Notes: a model not told the origin generated them from the sequence alone. A stretch of DNA of 64,000 bases from Marchantia polymorpha subsp. ruderalis (GCA_037833965.1 AP031358.1:6270001-6334000), one strand, 5' to 3'; shown: positions 11,744 to 22,518, counted from the first letter of the stretch. Numbers and translations are program-made.

Positions 11744-14474
11744 ATGACCTTCGACCGGGCGGCGGAGAACGTCCCATTCTTGAATTCGCGATTCCAATCT
11801 CTTGTGCGCGCTGCGCGCATCCATCTGCTGGCTGCGGACCATTCTCGACGTCGCCACACAGGAGATTTCTTGTTGATTGAGGGAGAAGTGAGTGCGCGTG
11901 ATTTGGAATTGAGAGCGATTAGAGTTTGCCGAGAGAGAAAGAAGCGCGGACAGTGCGGAAGTAGAATGAGCGGGCGAGCGAACCCCAGGAACGCAATGAC
12001 GAGACCAAGCAGATTGCGGATGGTGCCACTTCGCCTGCCGCAGAACGGGCTGCGCGCTTTCGAAGAGCGCTTAATAGCAAGAAAGCTCGATTTCTTGCTA
12101 TGGGGATGGAATTACATCTGCGCGAATATGGTGCGCGAGTGGCTAGAGCCACAGGGACCACCCTCGCGCGGATTGCGTCCGCATGTTGACCGGTGGACAG
12201 TCCAAGATTGGGCGCAGGCGTTGGGAAGATGTGCTGGCATGCCAGGGCATCTCCTTTTCGACAGTGAGAGCATCAAGGTGACCAAGCAAGAAGAGGCGCA
12301 ATTTGTGGAGCTGTTCAAGACCGGGAGGTCTACCAAGAATGGGTACAGGACCCGTGATTACAAGGATCGATTTCGCCGGACTTTGTCCGCGGCGCTGATG
12401 CAATTACTGCAGCCGCACCGCGCCTGCTACATCACATTGTGGCAGGTTTCTTTTGTGGAGTGCGTCATCGAGGGAACTCCAATTCACTGGGCGAGCATCC
12501 TGCACAGGGTGATGCGACAGCACGCGTTTGAGGAGAAGGGGGGAACTCTAAACCATCTTTCTCCTTTCCTCATCAATTTTTATCGACAGCGGAATTGTTT
12601 GACAGCGGCGGAGCTTGAACATTTTCCGCCATTGTCCATCGACCATCCCGGGAAGTATGTGCGGGAGAACGAGGTCGATACTGACGCAGAGGAGTCCCCG
12701 ACTTCTACCCCATCAAGACGGAGGGACGAAGGGAGACACACCCCTGCAGCGCGAGTGCCGCGGAAGCGGCGATGGAGGGAAGAGTCTGAAGAGGAGCAGC
12801 ATCAAGAACCCTCTGCTCCCATTCGACCGCGGCCGCTGTGCGAACCATACAGCCGGCCGAAGCAGAAGGCACGCAGACTGGTGTTACCAGCTGACAGTGC
12901 AGACACGGCGACGATTGCGACGGAGATAGGAAGTGCGTCGCCAGAGAGGCGAGAGGAAGCGCGGACGACCGCACGAGAGACGGGCCACGCTGCAACCTCG
13001 TCGGGAGAGAGGCCGCCTACGGGCCAAGGGCCTCCGGAGTTACCACGTGCGATGCGGACAGATGTTCCGTTTGCGCACAGGCGAACCGCCGCGGACGGAC
13101 GAGCCTCCGCGGACCGGCGAACACAAGTGGACGTGGATCTACGCTTACGCGTGGGAAGGAGCAGTCCGCCTGTGCACAGGCGCTCGCCTGCGCACAGGTC
13201 ACCTGTGCACAGGTCGCCTGTGCACAGAACACCGCCGCACGTGCCGCCTGTGCACAGGCAAGAATCACCCCCGTTCCAACGCAGGAAGGGGAAGGAGCCG
13301 GCGGAAGAACCGCCTACGAGACACCGGCCCTCGGGGCCAGACCCACCGGCGCACCACGCGCCGCAATTCGCGCCTTCGGCGCCAGGGCCTTCGAGCCGAG
13401 GAGATACGAGTAGAGAGCGTGCGGAGGCCGCACCATCGGCGGGAAGTCCGCCGAGAGATGCGCCTTCGGCGGTAGGGCCTATAGGCCAAGGAACATCGGG
13501 CGTGCGGCCCCCGGCCATGTCGCCTTCGGCGATAGATGTCCGCGGCGCTACGCCTGCGACGGACAAGGCGCCGGCAAATGCGCCTGCGCACGGGCCGGGC
13601 ACAGCCCCCACGGACCGATCGAGGGAGCAGCAGACGGAGGAGCGGAGTGACTGTCCGCGGGATGAAATCTCGATGCGCGATGCGCAATCCAACCCCGCGC
13701 AGCCACCCTCCGCTCAATCGCCTTCTGCGGCGGACGACGGAGACAGAGAGGATGCGGTAGACCATCAACAAGCGGGAGACGGAGATGCCGCTCGGGTACA
13801 TTCGCCTTCCGCCTTAGACATTTTGGCGACGAGCAGCGAGGCGGCAGCCGTGCCTTCGCAGGCAGCACACGTCGAGGACGTGCAGCCCCACTCGGGGCAG
13901 TCGCCGACACAATCAATGGCGACTGAAATTCTCCACTCGGATGATGACGACGGAGGCTCCACGGAAGAAATGTCAGGAGCAGAAGACACCGAGGAGGAGG
14001 AGGAGGAAATTGTTGGAGCGCCGGCGGCGGCGCTCTCTGAGCAGGTGATTCCGTTGCTGCGGTACTTGGATCGCAAGGTCGATAAATACGCCGACCCACT
14101 CCAGCCGGGATCTTACATCGAGTTAGTGCGCAGGCGGACTCGCACTAAAGTCCACACCAGCAAGCTATTAGCTAGAGTGGACCAGGAGTTGAGGGACTTG
14201 AAGGAGAAGCATGAGTGCTTGTGGGGACAGTACAAGCTTAATCAGAAATTCTACAAGCACTCCGAGAAGATGAAGGATGAGAAACTGGGCGAGCTCACCA
14301 AGGAGCAGGTGAAGGTCAAGGAAGCACTCGATTCTGAGCAGGCCCAGAATCGGATTTTGTCAGAGGAGCTCGTGCGACAGACGCGGTTGTTGGAACAATG
14401 TCAGCTCGCACGGCAGGCGGATGAAGAATTAATCCGCAGTTTGCAGTCAGAGTGTGGCGAATTGAGAGCGCAAC
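11744..14474 (+). CDS. Gag-like ORF of X1, 5' part (interrupted by X2)
   Basis: About 910 codons from the ATG in gaccatgacc, the same start as in X2 and X3. The N-terminal third (about residues 95-285) is a conserved, Trp/Arg-rich helical-looking region (DFLLWGWNYICANMVREW, YITLWQVSFVECVIEGTPIHW). It may resemble the putative plant transposon protein domain found with some plant Gypsy elements, but this is unverified. A long Pro/Arg/Ser-rich linker follows, with repeats of SPVHR (residues about 472-505). After it come an acidic patch near residue 750 and a C-terminal coiled coil. The frame is cut by X2 after codon 910, and the X2 terminus itself supplies the stop. No zinc knuckle, protease or reverse transcriptase is present. 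Confidence 0.8.
13160..13262 (+). repeat. In-frame GTGCAC palindrome array encoding VHR repeats
   Basis: Five close copies of a 12-15 bp palindromic unit built on cctgtgcacagg or cctgcgcacagg encode the repeated SPVHR or SPAHR motif. The intact X3 copy lacks 48 bp (16 codons) of this array, so copy number varies between elements while frame is kept. Confidence 0.85.
14470..14474. repeat. Target-site duplication gcaac, left of X2
   Basis: Matched by gcaac at 26612-26616. In intact X3 the same site reads gcgcaacgtgctgaag with a single gcaac, so X2 inserted into the X1 ORF. Confidence 0.95.
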
Positions 14475-14661
14475 TGTAATAACCCACTAAAGGCTAAAAC
14501 TGCAATATAGTGGTAGAAAGGTCGAACCCACAGGGACAGAGGAACACACAGGGTACAAAGTGTCACGTTTTAACAGACTATTGAGGAGTTTGAATTCTCA
14601 GGCAACTGTCACTCCCAGAAATACTGCAAGTGTCCACTCGGAGCGCACTCGGAGGTCGCAC

Positions 14662-15522
14662 TGCAACCTCCGGGCTGACTCTCACTCAGGTTTACCTCAG
14701 ATGGCTTTTCGGTAGCTCATCATGATTCTAGAAGACTAGGATTCATACTCTCACTCATGTCCCAAACACCTTCTCTCTCACAAACTCTCATGTATCACTC
14801 TAACTCACACACAAACTCTCCTCACATCACCCTCTTCACATAAACGCAAACACACGTCGATACTCCAAGATACTCAAAAACTTCACTCTTTCATTACTGA
14901 AACAAGTCCTCACACATGACTCTCCAAACTTGCTTGAGAGGTGCTACTCTACCTCTCTATTTATACTACTTGAGAAGTTACCATAGTAACATGTGGTAAT
15001 TTCTCCTAACTTACTTTTACCTAGGTAAGTTTGACTAACCTTCTCTACGTGGCAACATGCCATTGGCCTACCTAAACCTTCTAGAAGCTTCTGGAATCCA
15101 AGGTTGAGGTGGCGACATGCCATTTGAAGCTTTTAAACTTCTACAAGCTTCCTAGCCACTAGGTCAACATTAGACTTAGTCTAGCCAATCATCTTTCATA
15201 CATTTAGTCAAACCAATCAAATCCAAGCTTCTAGTCAAATATCTAATCCCTTGGAATCTAGAACTTTTGTATAAGACAAAATAAAAGTGCTCACTCCTTG
15301 TAAAAGACAAAATAGAAGTGCTCACTCCATTCTTCTAGAACTCCGCTAATTACTCCGCCAACTATAGACATTGTAGCTAAACTTAGTCATGACTAGATAA
15401 ACTTAGTTATAACTAACTAGTTTAGTCATAACTAGCTAGTCTTAGCTATGCCTTGGCTAATCATCCTTATTCCCTTGACCACTTCTAAGACTTAGTACAT
15501 ATGTGCAACACCCGGTCTTACA
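14662..15522 (-). repeat. Gypsy 3' LTR
   Basis: 861 bp, on the - strand starting TGTAAGACCGGG and ending GGAGGTTGCA. It lies at a constant offset of 6,996 from the 5' LTR with no difference seen by eye. A TATAAATA box lies at 14958-14965 on the - strand. Confidence 0.95.
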
Positions 15523-15532
15523 TTTACCCCCG
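15523..15532 (-). promoter_or_regulatory. Polypurine tract of the Gypsy element
   Basis: The - strand reads CGGGGGTAAA immediately before the 3' LTR TG, the expected place for the plus-strand primer. Confidence 0.8.
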
Positions 15533-15545
15533 GACCAAGATTTCA

Positions 15546-18500
15546 CTACGCCCTCGGAGTGAAAGAATCTGATCTTCGATGAAATAACTTCAACTTGTCG
15601 TGGTTGACTCGATCGAAGTGACGTCCCCCTAACTCCTTGATGTCATAAGTGAAATTTCCCCACACCTTACTTACTATGAAAGGTCCAAAATACTTAGGAA
15701 GAAACTTTTTCCTAGCTCTCTTGTATCTAATTGCATCAAAGAGCATCACCCAATCACCTTCCTTGAACGGCTTCAAGTTCTGGTTTCCACTTCGTTTGTC
15801 GTGATACTTCTTCTGCAATTGTTGAGCCCGCTCCACTCGTACCATGGCTAGTGCTCGAGCTTCCTCCAACTCCATCAATTGTTGTTGGCGAGACTTGATG
15901 GCTTCTGCTCCATTTGATTTCTTCAACCTTTGCTGGATTGTTGTGAATGTTGTCAAGTCAAACTGTATGGGAAGTTTTGACTCAACTCCATACACCATCC
16001 GAAAAGGTGAGTATCCGGTAGATGTCTTCCATGTTGTGCGATACTCCCATAAGATAGCATGGAGCCTCTTGTCCCAATTGTGTTTACTCCCGTCCATGTC
16101 TGCATCCTTGGCCAACATCATACACAAAGTGTAGTTGGTCCGCTCCGCCAACCCGTTAGCGTTAGGTTTGTAGGAAGTGGTCACTCGAGCCTTGATGGAA
16201 AAGTGCTCCAACATGGCTTGAATCATACTTCCCACAAATTCTCCTCCTCTATCTGATACTAACTCCAATGGACAACCAAATCGAGTAATGATTCTCTCAT
16301 ACAAAAATCTACCAACCTCCTTCTCATTAGTAGATTTAAGTGGTCTTGCCTCTACCCACTTCGTAAGATAATCTGTAGCTATCACAATGAACTTATTCCC
16401 TCGAGGAGTAAGATTCAAAGGACCTACAAAATCTATTCCCCACTTTTCAAAAGGACCTAACACTGGTACAGAAATCATAGGAGGGGTTTTCATGGACTTT
16501 TTAGCAAAAGCTTGACACACATCACAACTTTTGCAATATTCCACACAATCCTTAAAAATACCCTTCCAATGATAACCAGCATCAAGAATTTTGAAGGCAG
16601 TTACCTTCCCCGCAAAATGTACTCCACATACTGCACCATCATGAAACTCCTTCATGAGTTGTGGTGCCTCTCCCCTCCCAACCGCCCTTCGTAGAAGTCC
16701 GTCAGCTCCTTGATGAAAAAGTACCTTCTCCATGATCATATAAGGTTGACATCTCTTCACTAATGCATTTTTCTCCCTTTGATGCATTCCTTGAGGAAAC
16801 TCTCCTCTAGAGATGAAATCCCAAATTTCCTTGTACTCCTCCGGTACTGTTGTCACCGTGTCCATGACTAGCAAGTCCTCATCCGGAAAGGTGTCATCTA
16901 CTGACTGATCTCCTCCATCATCATATGCTCTCGACATCAAATCCGCATTAGCATGCTTCTTTCCAGGTCTATCCTCAATGGTATAATCAAACTCTGCTAG
17001 TAGTAGTTTCCATCTAGCTATCCTCCCTTCAGCATTAGGCTTGTTGAAAATGTATTTCAAAGCCTTATGATCAGTCACTATAGTGAATCTCCCACCCAAC
17101 AAATAATGTCGAAACTTCTTAAGTGAGAAGATTACAGCTAAGGCCTCTCTCTCTGTCACTGAGTAGTTCTTCTCCGCTTGAACCATTTGTCTACTAGCAT
17201 AGGCAATTGGATGATCATGCTTTTCATCATCTAATTGACTCAAGGTGCATCCTACAGCAATATTTGATGCATCTGTGTAGAGAATGAAAGGTTTACCCCA
17301 ATCCGGTTTCGCCAAAATTGGAGCCGTCACCAACGCCTTCTTGAGAACTTCGAACGCCGTCTTTGCAGCTTCATCCTTGAAAATGAGTTCGTACTCCACT
17401 CCCTTCTTCATGTAATTTGTCAAGGCATGAGCTTTGTTGGAGAAGGACAAGATGAACCGTCGATAGTACCCCACCATACCAAGGAATTGCCTCAACTTGG
17501 TTAAAGTCGCCGGAAAAGGTAACTCCATGATCCGTGTCACCTTCTCTGGATCCACCGCTATACCATTCTTGGAGATGATATGCCCCAACAATAGGCCTTC
17601 CTCACATCCAAAAATGCATTTTTCTGGATTGAGTGAAGCCTTAGCTTCCTCCAGCCGTTGAAGTATTTTGATCAAATGATCAAAATGATCCGCTTTCCTC
17701 CCGTAAACACAAAAATCATCTATGAAATCCCTTACAAACTTTCCAATGAAAGGTTCAAACACTCTATTCATGAACCTTTGAAAAGTGGCAGGAGCATTAC
17801 ATAGACCAAACGGCATCACTCTAAAAGCGAAGGTTCCCCATGGAGTAGTAAAAGTTGTTTTGAGTTGGTCTTCTAAGGCAATTTGGATTTGGTTATAGCC
17901 ACTATAACCATCTCCAAAACTATACCACTCATGGCCAGCAACCTCCTCTAGAATCTCATCTATGAAAGGCAAGGGATAGTAGTCTTTCTTTGTGACAGCA
18001 TTCAACTTTTTGTAATCTACGCACACTCGTAGCTTACCATTCTTCTTCTTCACTATCACAATTGGAGACACCCATTCAGAATTTTCTACCTCGTAGATGA
18101 AGCCAGCCTCCTTGAGCTTGTCGATCTCCTCCTTCACCACAAGAGCCGTAGGTGGATTTATTCGGCGTTGCTTTTGCCGAATAGGACGAGCTTTCTCCTC
18201 CAACTCGATGCGATGAGTCTCCAACGTCACATGCTTAAGATCCTTGTAACTAAAGGCAAAAACATGAATATATTTGCGAAATATATCCAGAAACTTTGCC
18301 TTTTCCTCCTTGGTAACCTTGGGACCAAACCTGAGAGTGGACAGTCGTCGACACACCTCCTCTTCGCTCATCTCCACTTTGTCAGGATCTTTCTTCACTC
18401 CAGGCCTAGGCAACAACTCCATGGCAGCAATGACTTGTACTTGAACATTATCATCAGAAGAGTACTCCGATGATGTTTCTTGATCAGAAGTTGAGATGTC

Positions 18501-20318
18501 TGTGTCAACTTCTGAAAAGCTACCACTCTCTTCACTCTCAGATTCCCAATACTCGTCAGTTGGTCTATCTGAGTCAGTGGTGGATTCCCCTCCTCTCGTC
18601 AAAGGAACCTTAACTCGATGGTTCTTTGGGCCTATCCTCAAATAGCCCTTGTGCCATCGGTCCGTAGTCCTTACCGCCCTCAACCAAGGACGTCCCAACA
18701 GCAAGTCGTAGCTAGCTTCCTTGAGAATTTGGAAGGAAAGCAAAGTTTGCACTCCCCTCACACTAACCACAACTTTGTCTACCACCCCCAGTGGTCTTAC
18801 CTTCTGTTTGTTGGCCATACCAACAATTATGCTAGAAGGTCTAGAAGGTTGCATACCCAACTTCTGCATCAACCTCTCAGACATGGCATTCACAGCCGAT
18901 CCACCATCAACCAACACATCTGATACATCATGTCCATTGATCCTCACTTCGATCTTTGAAGCATGTGTACATACCTCCGAAGCAGCCGCATCCACCACCC
19001 CAACTCCCACATTGGTCATGTGAGCCTTCCCCTTAGATTTCCGCTTCTTGGTCCTTGTGGAGATAAGACCTCCTCTTAACTCCTTCCGAATGGCTGGATT
19101 CAAGGCAATCAGCTGACCAACTGTTATATTGGCCTTCTGATTTCCTACATCCTCCACCACGTCATACTTAGCTTGAGAAGATGAAATGGAAAAGTCATCC
19201 ATGCCCAACTTCTTCCTTGGTACTCTTGGTTGACTCACTCCACTTGACCGTGTACTTCGACTTGGCGTGTCCTCCATGAAAATCGACTCGTCCGCAAATC
19301 GGGCCCGCTTCTTCTCATGAGCAAGGATATCCACTTTCGATTTTGAGCTCTCCCCTTTCTCAAAAGTGCATTGATGAGGGAATACATCAATGGATGCTAC
19401 TCCCTTATCCTTGGCTTGTTGCGTGGCCGGTGCATTGTTGTTGTGCCGAACTCCATCATGTTGTCGAGGGTTAGGACAATTCCTCTGAAAATGAGGACCT
19501 CCACAAGAAAAGCAAGAAACCGCAAAGTTTCCTGAAGGTGGATTTCCTCTTGGAGGATAATTTCCATACCCCCTAGAGCCTCCTCCTACGTTCTGATTCC
19601 TCTTCTCCCACAACTGTACTACATTGATCTTGAGATCTGCTAGAGTCTCCGTGATAGATTTCAACTCATTTTGAAAATCCACACTAGGATTCGCTATCGT
19701 GGATGAAGTAGAAGTGTTTGAAACAATAGACCTTCCTACAACCGGTGGAGCTACTTCTCTAGCCACCAAGCTAGAATCATCATCTTCTAAGCTCTCCTCC
19801 ATTCTAATAGCAATTCGAATGGCTTCAGCCTTAGAAGAGGGCTTCTCGTATCTCACCTTACTTCGAATCTCAGGTCTCAAACCTCCAACGAAGTTCTTCA
19901 TGAGCATCGCCCTTATCCCCACCATTGTAGCATCCACTTCGTCTCCGCCCTTCCTCAACACCACGTGAAATCTAGATTCCAACTTCTCGGTTCTCTCCAC
20001 ATAGGTCCTCACCTTCTCGTTCTCTCCTTGTTTCAAGAAGGTGACCTCACACATCAACTTTTCATAACTTTCACTGGGAAGAAAGTTTTCGATCAGGTTC
20101 TCCGTTAATGTCTCCCACGTGTCGTCCTCCGAATGCTCCCTCTTGTACTCCTTGTACCACTTGAGAGCAGAATCCTCCAAGAAATCCGGCAAAAGCATAG
20201 CCCACTCGTCTTTCTTCCTCTCATTGTTTCCTATGCAAGCCCTCTTGAAGTCCCTAACAAAAGCTTCTACATCCTCATTCTCCCTCCCATAAAATACCGG
20301 AAGCTTCCCCATTTCCAA
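15546..20318 (-). CDS. gag-pol: Gypsy gag-pol polyprotein, intact
   Basis: A single 1,590-residue frame. Residues about 1-180 are the Gag domain. Near residue 269 there is a zinc knuckle, CFSCGGPHFQRNC, spaced C-X2-C-X3-H-X4-C, one residue shorter than canonical. The aspartic protease has VLVDGGSAVNAM near residue 470. Reverse transcriptase spans about 725-905 with FIDDF as the catalytic YxDD-type motif. RNase H starts about 1005 (ILYTDAS). Integrase has an HHCC zinc region about 1222-1272 and a core with acidic residues in GIDFVGP, VSDRGGEF and GLAERTN. The C-terminus has a GPF module (KYFGPFIV). The product would copy and integrate the element in cytoplasmic particles and the nucleus. Frame continuity and identical LTRs suggest it may still be active. 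Gag and Pol share one frame with no visible frameshift or stop between them. Confidence 0.95.
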   Translation of the reverse strand: MEMGKLPVFYGRENEDVEAFVRDFKRACIGNNERKKDEWAMLLPDFLEDSALKWYKEYKREHSEDDTWETLTENLIENFLPSESYEKLMCEVTFLKQGENEKVRTYVERTEKLESRFHVVLRKGGDEVDATMVGIRAMLMKNFVGGLRPEIRSKVRYEKPSSKAEAIRIAIRMEESLEDDDSSLVAREVAPPVVGRSIVSNTSTSSTIANPSVDFQNELKSITETLADLKINVVQLWEKRNQNVGGGSRGYGNYPPRGNPPSGNFAVSCFSCGGPHFQRNCPNPRQHDGVRHNNNAPATQQAKDKGVASIDVFPHQCTFEKGESSKSKVDILAHEKKRARFADESIFMEDTPSRSTRSSGVSQPRVPRKKLGMDDFSISSSQAKYDVVEDVGNQKANITVGQLIALNPAIRKELRGGLISTRTKKRKSKGKAHMTNVGVGVVDAAASEVCTHASKIEVRINGHDVSDVLVDGGSAVNAMSERLMQKLGMQPSRPSSIIVGMANKQKVRPLGVVDKVVVSVRGVQTLLSFQILKEASYDLLLGRPWLRAVRTTDRWHKGYLRIGPKNHRVKVPLTRGGESTTDSDRPTDEYWESESEESGSFSEVDTDISTSDQETSSEYSSDDNVQVQVIAAMELLPRPGVKKDPDKVEMSEEEVCRRLSTLRFGPKVTKEEKAKFLDIFRKYIHVFAFSYKDLKHVTLETHRIELEEKARPIRQKQRRINPPTALVVKEEIDKLKEAGFIYEVENSEWVSPIVIVKKKNGKLRVCVDYKKLNAVTKKDYYPLPFIDEILEEVAGHEWYSFGDGYSGYNQIQIALEDQLKTTFTTPWGTFAFRVMPFGLCNAPATFQRFMNRVFEPFIGKFVRDFIDDFCVYGRKADHFDHLIKILQRLEEAKASLNPEKCIFGCEEGLLLGHIISKNGIAVDPEKVTRIMELPFPATLTKLRQFLGMVGYYRRFILSFSNKAHALTNYMKKGVEYELIFKDEAAKTAFEVLKKALVTAPILAKPDWGKPFILYTDASNIAVGCTLSQLDDEKHDHPIAYASRQMVQAEKNYSVTEREALAVIFSLKKFRHYLLGGRFTIVTDHKALKYIFNKPNAEGRIARWKLLLAEFDYTIEDRPGKKHANADLMSRAYDDGGDQSVDDTFPDEDLLVMDTVTTVPEEYKEIWDFISRGEFPQGMHQREKNALVKRCQPYMIMEKVLFHQGADGLLRRAVGRGEAPQLMKEFHDGAVCGVHFAGKVTAFKILDAGYHWKGIFKDCVEYCKSCDVCQAFAKKSMKTPPMISVPVLGPFEKWGIDFVGPLNLTPRGNKFIVIATDYLTKWVEARPLKSTNEKEVGRFLYERIITRFGCPLELVSDRGGEFVGSMIQAMLEHFSIKARVTTSYKPNANGLAERTNYTLCMMLAKDADMDGSKHNWDKRLHAILWEYRTTWKTSTGYSPFRMVYGVESKLPIQFDLTTFTTIQQRLKKSNGAEAIKSRQQQLMELEEARALAMVRVERAQQLQKKYHDKRSGNQNLKPFKEGDWVMLFDAIRYKRARKKFLPKYFGPFIVSKVWGNFTYDIKELGGRHFDRVNHDKLKLFHRRSDSFTPRA

Positions 20319-21635
20319 CTAATTTTTTTTTTTTTTTTTCTTTTCTATTGGAAATTTATATGGGGCTTCCTAATACAATATAAACAACACTAACTCCATC
20401 CTTGAGTAATTCATCAAAGGAAACACAAAAGGAATTGGTTGTTCCAAGATAGCCAAAGCTCTCTCCTCTCCTAGGCATACGATGAGTCTTACCCTCATCA
20501 TCATCTTCTCCATCATTCGAATGATGATCTCCATCTTCAGTTGGAGCTTGAACCCGCTGAGGTCACTTTCTCTGTTTCAGCACTTAGCTTGCCGTCAAAC
20601 CCTTCCACAAGTGATTCCAGAAGTGCCTTCACTCCGCTGCATTCGTGTCCCGCTGGTAGCCCAATCACTCCGCAATTGTCACAGAAGGTGGCGCTTTGGG
20701 ATTCATGTGGCGATGATGGTCCCAAGTGAAGTTTCAAATCTCCCAAGTTCCTCTTGCTCCTCAATCTTCTATCTTTGTTCCGCAGGGAACAATTGACAAC
20801 CTTATGGCCCTCCTCTCCACAATAAAAACAAGTTTCACGTTTGACTCTTGGAGATTGACTCACTACTCTTTCTTCAAACTCCACCTTGAATTCTCTTGTA
20901 TTGGAGTCTAAAGACACTATAACATCCAAGCCTTGAGGTACTTTGGATAACCTAACCTTCCAACCTTCTTGTTCACTCATTTTCCCATAAGGTAGAAACC
21001 ACTCAAAAGACCTCTCCCAGAAACGCTATCTACTTGACGAAAACTGTGAATAAAGAAATCAAAAACTTTTGCTTTGTTATCTTGCTTTTGTACCCCCTCA
21101 ACTTCAAATCAACATAACTTTGTCTCTAGACGTGATCTCTCAGTGAAATTTTGACTCAAACGTAGCTTATCTTCCAATACACACTCCTACGAAGTTTCAA
21201 AGCCTAAATTGAAATACAGAAAAAGTAATCAACTCTGTACAAACTTTCCAGAGAGCAGACTTTTGATACCCGTGAAAATCCACTCAACTTCTAACTCTCA
21301 TATCTTTCTGTTAACACATGATCTGGACCTGAAACAAAAACGTAAATTTTCTCTATCTTTCACTCTAAAATCAATAAAAACTTTGAAGAATACCTTCAAA
21401 AATACTTTTCGGTGTCTAAGATCACTTTTCTCTCAAAAAGACATGTTTACGTGAACAAAACATACAAAATCACTTCTAGGCTATCATATGAGACTATGGG
21501 ATAAACAAATGGAATTTCGCTCTCAAGCACACTCTCCGCTCTTTCATTCCCCAATGTTAACACCAAGTGATCCCTCATGGATACTTTCTCTCGAGCTAGA
21601 AATCGAATCCTAAACATTCCGCCTTCTAGATTGAG
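20319..21635 (-). other. Gypsy 5' untranslated leader
   Basis: About 1.3 kb between the primer-binding site and gag-pol, long for a Gypsy leader. It holds the 147-codon zinc-knuckle ORF at 20537-20980. The first part (20981-21635) has no recognised coding. A run of thymines on the + strand near 20323-20340 precedes the gag-pol ATG on the - strand. Confidence 0.7.
20537..20980 (-). CDS. Extra zinc-knuckle ORF upstream of gag-pol
   Basis: A 147-residue ATG-initiated ORF in the Gypsy leader on the same strand as gag-pol. It contains a canonical CCHC knuckle, CFYCGEEGHKVVNC (C-X2-C-X4-H-X4-C, about residues 52-65). A second Cys/His cluster, CDNCGVIGLPAGHEC, lies about residues 98-112. Between them is a basic stretch (RNKDRRLRSKRN). 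These features suggest a nucleic-acid-binding accessory protein, perhaps helping RNA packaging or acting as a chaperone. Such an ORF before gag is unusual for Ty3/Gypsy. Alternatively it is a captured host zinc-knuckle fragment. It is separated from the gag-pol ATG by about 220 bp, so it could limit or be co-translated with gag-pol. Confidence 0.7.
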   Translation of the reverse strand: MSEQEGWKVRLSKVPQGLDVIVSLDSNTREFKVEFEERVVSQSPRVKRETCFYCGEEGHKVVNCSLRNKDRRLRSKRNLGDLKLHLGPSSPHESQSATFCDNCGVIGLPAGHECSGVKALLESLVEGFDGKLSAETEKVTSAGSSSN

Positions 21636-21653
21636 GTCCCGGCAACGGAACCA
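21636..21653 (-). promoter_or_regulatory. Primer-binding site, matches tRNA-Glu 3' end
   Basis: On the - strand, four bases after the 5' LTR, the sequence is TGGTTCCGTTGCCGGGAC. It is complementary to an 18-base tRNA 3' end (gtcccggcaacggaacca). As I recall plant tRNA sequences this is the tRNA-Glu acceptor/T-arm end. The identity of the tRNA should be checked against a tRNA set. Confidence 0.75.
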
Positions 21654-21657
21654 AAAA

Positions 21658-22518
21658 TGCAACCTCCGGGCTGACTCTCACTCAGGTTTACCTCAGATGG
21701 CTTTTCGGTAGCTCATCATGATTCTAGAAGACTAGGATTCATACTCTCACTCATGTCCCAAACACCTTCTCTCTCACAAACTCTCATGTATCACTCTAAC
21801 TCACACACAAACTCTCCTCACATCACCCTCTTCACATAAACGCAAACACACGTCGATACTCCAAGATACTCAAAAACTTCACTCTTTCATTACTGAAACA
21901 AGTCCTCACACATGACTCTCCAAACTTGCTTGAGAGGTGCTACTCTACCTCTCTATTTATACTACTTGAGAAGTTACCATAGTAACATGTGGTAATTTCT
22001 CCTAACTTACTTTTACCTAGGTAAGTTTGACTAACCTTCTCTACGTGGCAACATGCCATTGGCCTACCTAAACCTTCTAGAAGCTTCTGGAATCCAAGGT
22101 TGAGGTGGCGACATGCCATTTGAAGCTTTTAAACTTCTACAAGCTTCCTAGCCACTAGGTCAACATTAGACTTAGTCTAGCCAATCATCTTTCATACATT
22201 TAGTCAAACCAATCAAATCCAAGCTTCTAGTCAAATATCTAATCCCTTGGAATCTAGAACTTTTGTATAAGACAAAATAAAAGTGCTCACTCCTTGTAAA
22301 AGACAAAATAGAAGTGCTCACTCCATTCTTCTAGAACTCCGCTAATTACTCCGCCAACTATAGACATTGTAGCTAAACTTAGTCATGACTAGATAAACTT
22401 AGTTATAACTAACTAGTTTAGTCATAACTAGCTAGTCTTAGCTATGCCTTGGCTAATCATCCTTATTCCCTTGACCACTTCTAAGACTTAGTACATATGT
22501 GCAACACCCGGTCTTACA
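21658..22518 (-). repeat. Gypsy 5' LTR
   Basis: 861 bp, TG...CA ends, identical by eye to 14662-15522. It has a TATAAATA box at 21954-21961 on the - strand that should drive transcription through the element. Confidence 0.95.

Larger units (their letters stand above)
14662..22518 (-). mobile_element. Complete Ty3/Gypsy LTR retrotransposon
   Basis: A 7,857-bp element on the - strand: 5' LTR 21658-22518, primer-binding site 21636-21653, an extra upstream ORF 20537-20980, a gag-pol ORF 15546-20318, polypurine tract 15523-15532 and 3' LTR 14662-15522. The two 861-bp LTRs look identical by eye and the polyprotein is unbroken, so insertion was recent. Protein order (protease, RT, RNase H, integrase) is that of Ty3/Gypsy. 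The integrase ends with a GPF module and no chromodomain. The left flank is cgcac (14657-14661). The matching right target duplication is missing because the right flank is another Gypsy fragment. Confidence 0.95.

Noticed and set aside
13160..13262. CRISPR-like short palindromic repeats
   Set aside because: The units are contiguous or irregularly spaced, in frame in a eukaryotic element, with no spacers and no cas genes.
12802..13692. Long antisense frames inside the X ORFs (for example 296 codons here, 320 codons at 23356-24318)
   Set aside because: They mirror the sense gag-like ORF in GC-rich, palindrome-rich DNA with few stops. They have no domain, and the sense frame is the one kept by length and start in all copies.
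15546..16134. Chromodomain at the end of the Gypsy integrase
   Set aside because: The polyprotein ends soon after the GPF module with no chromodomain-like sequence.
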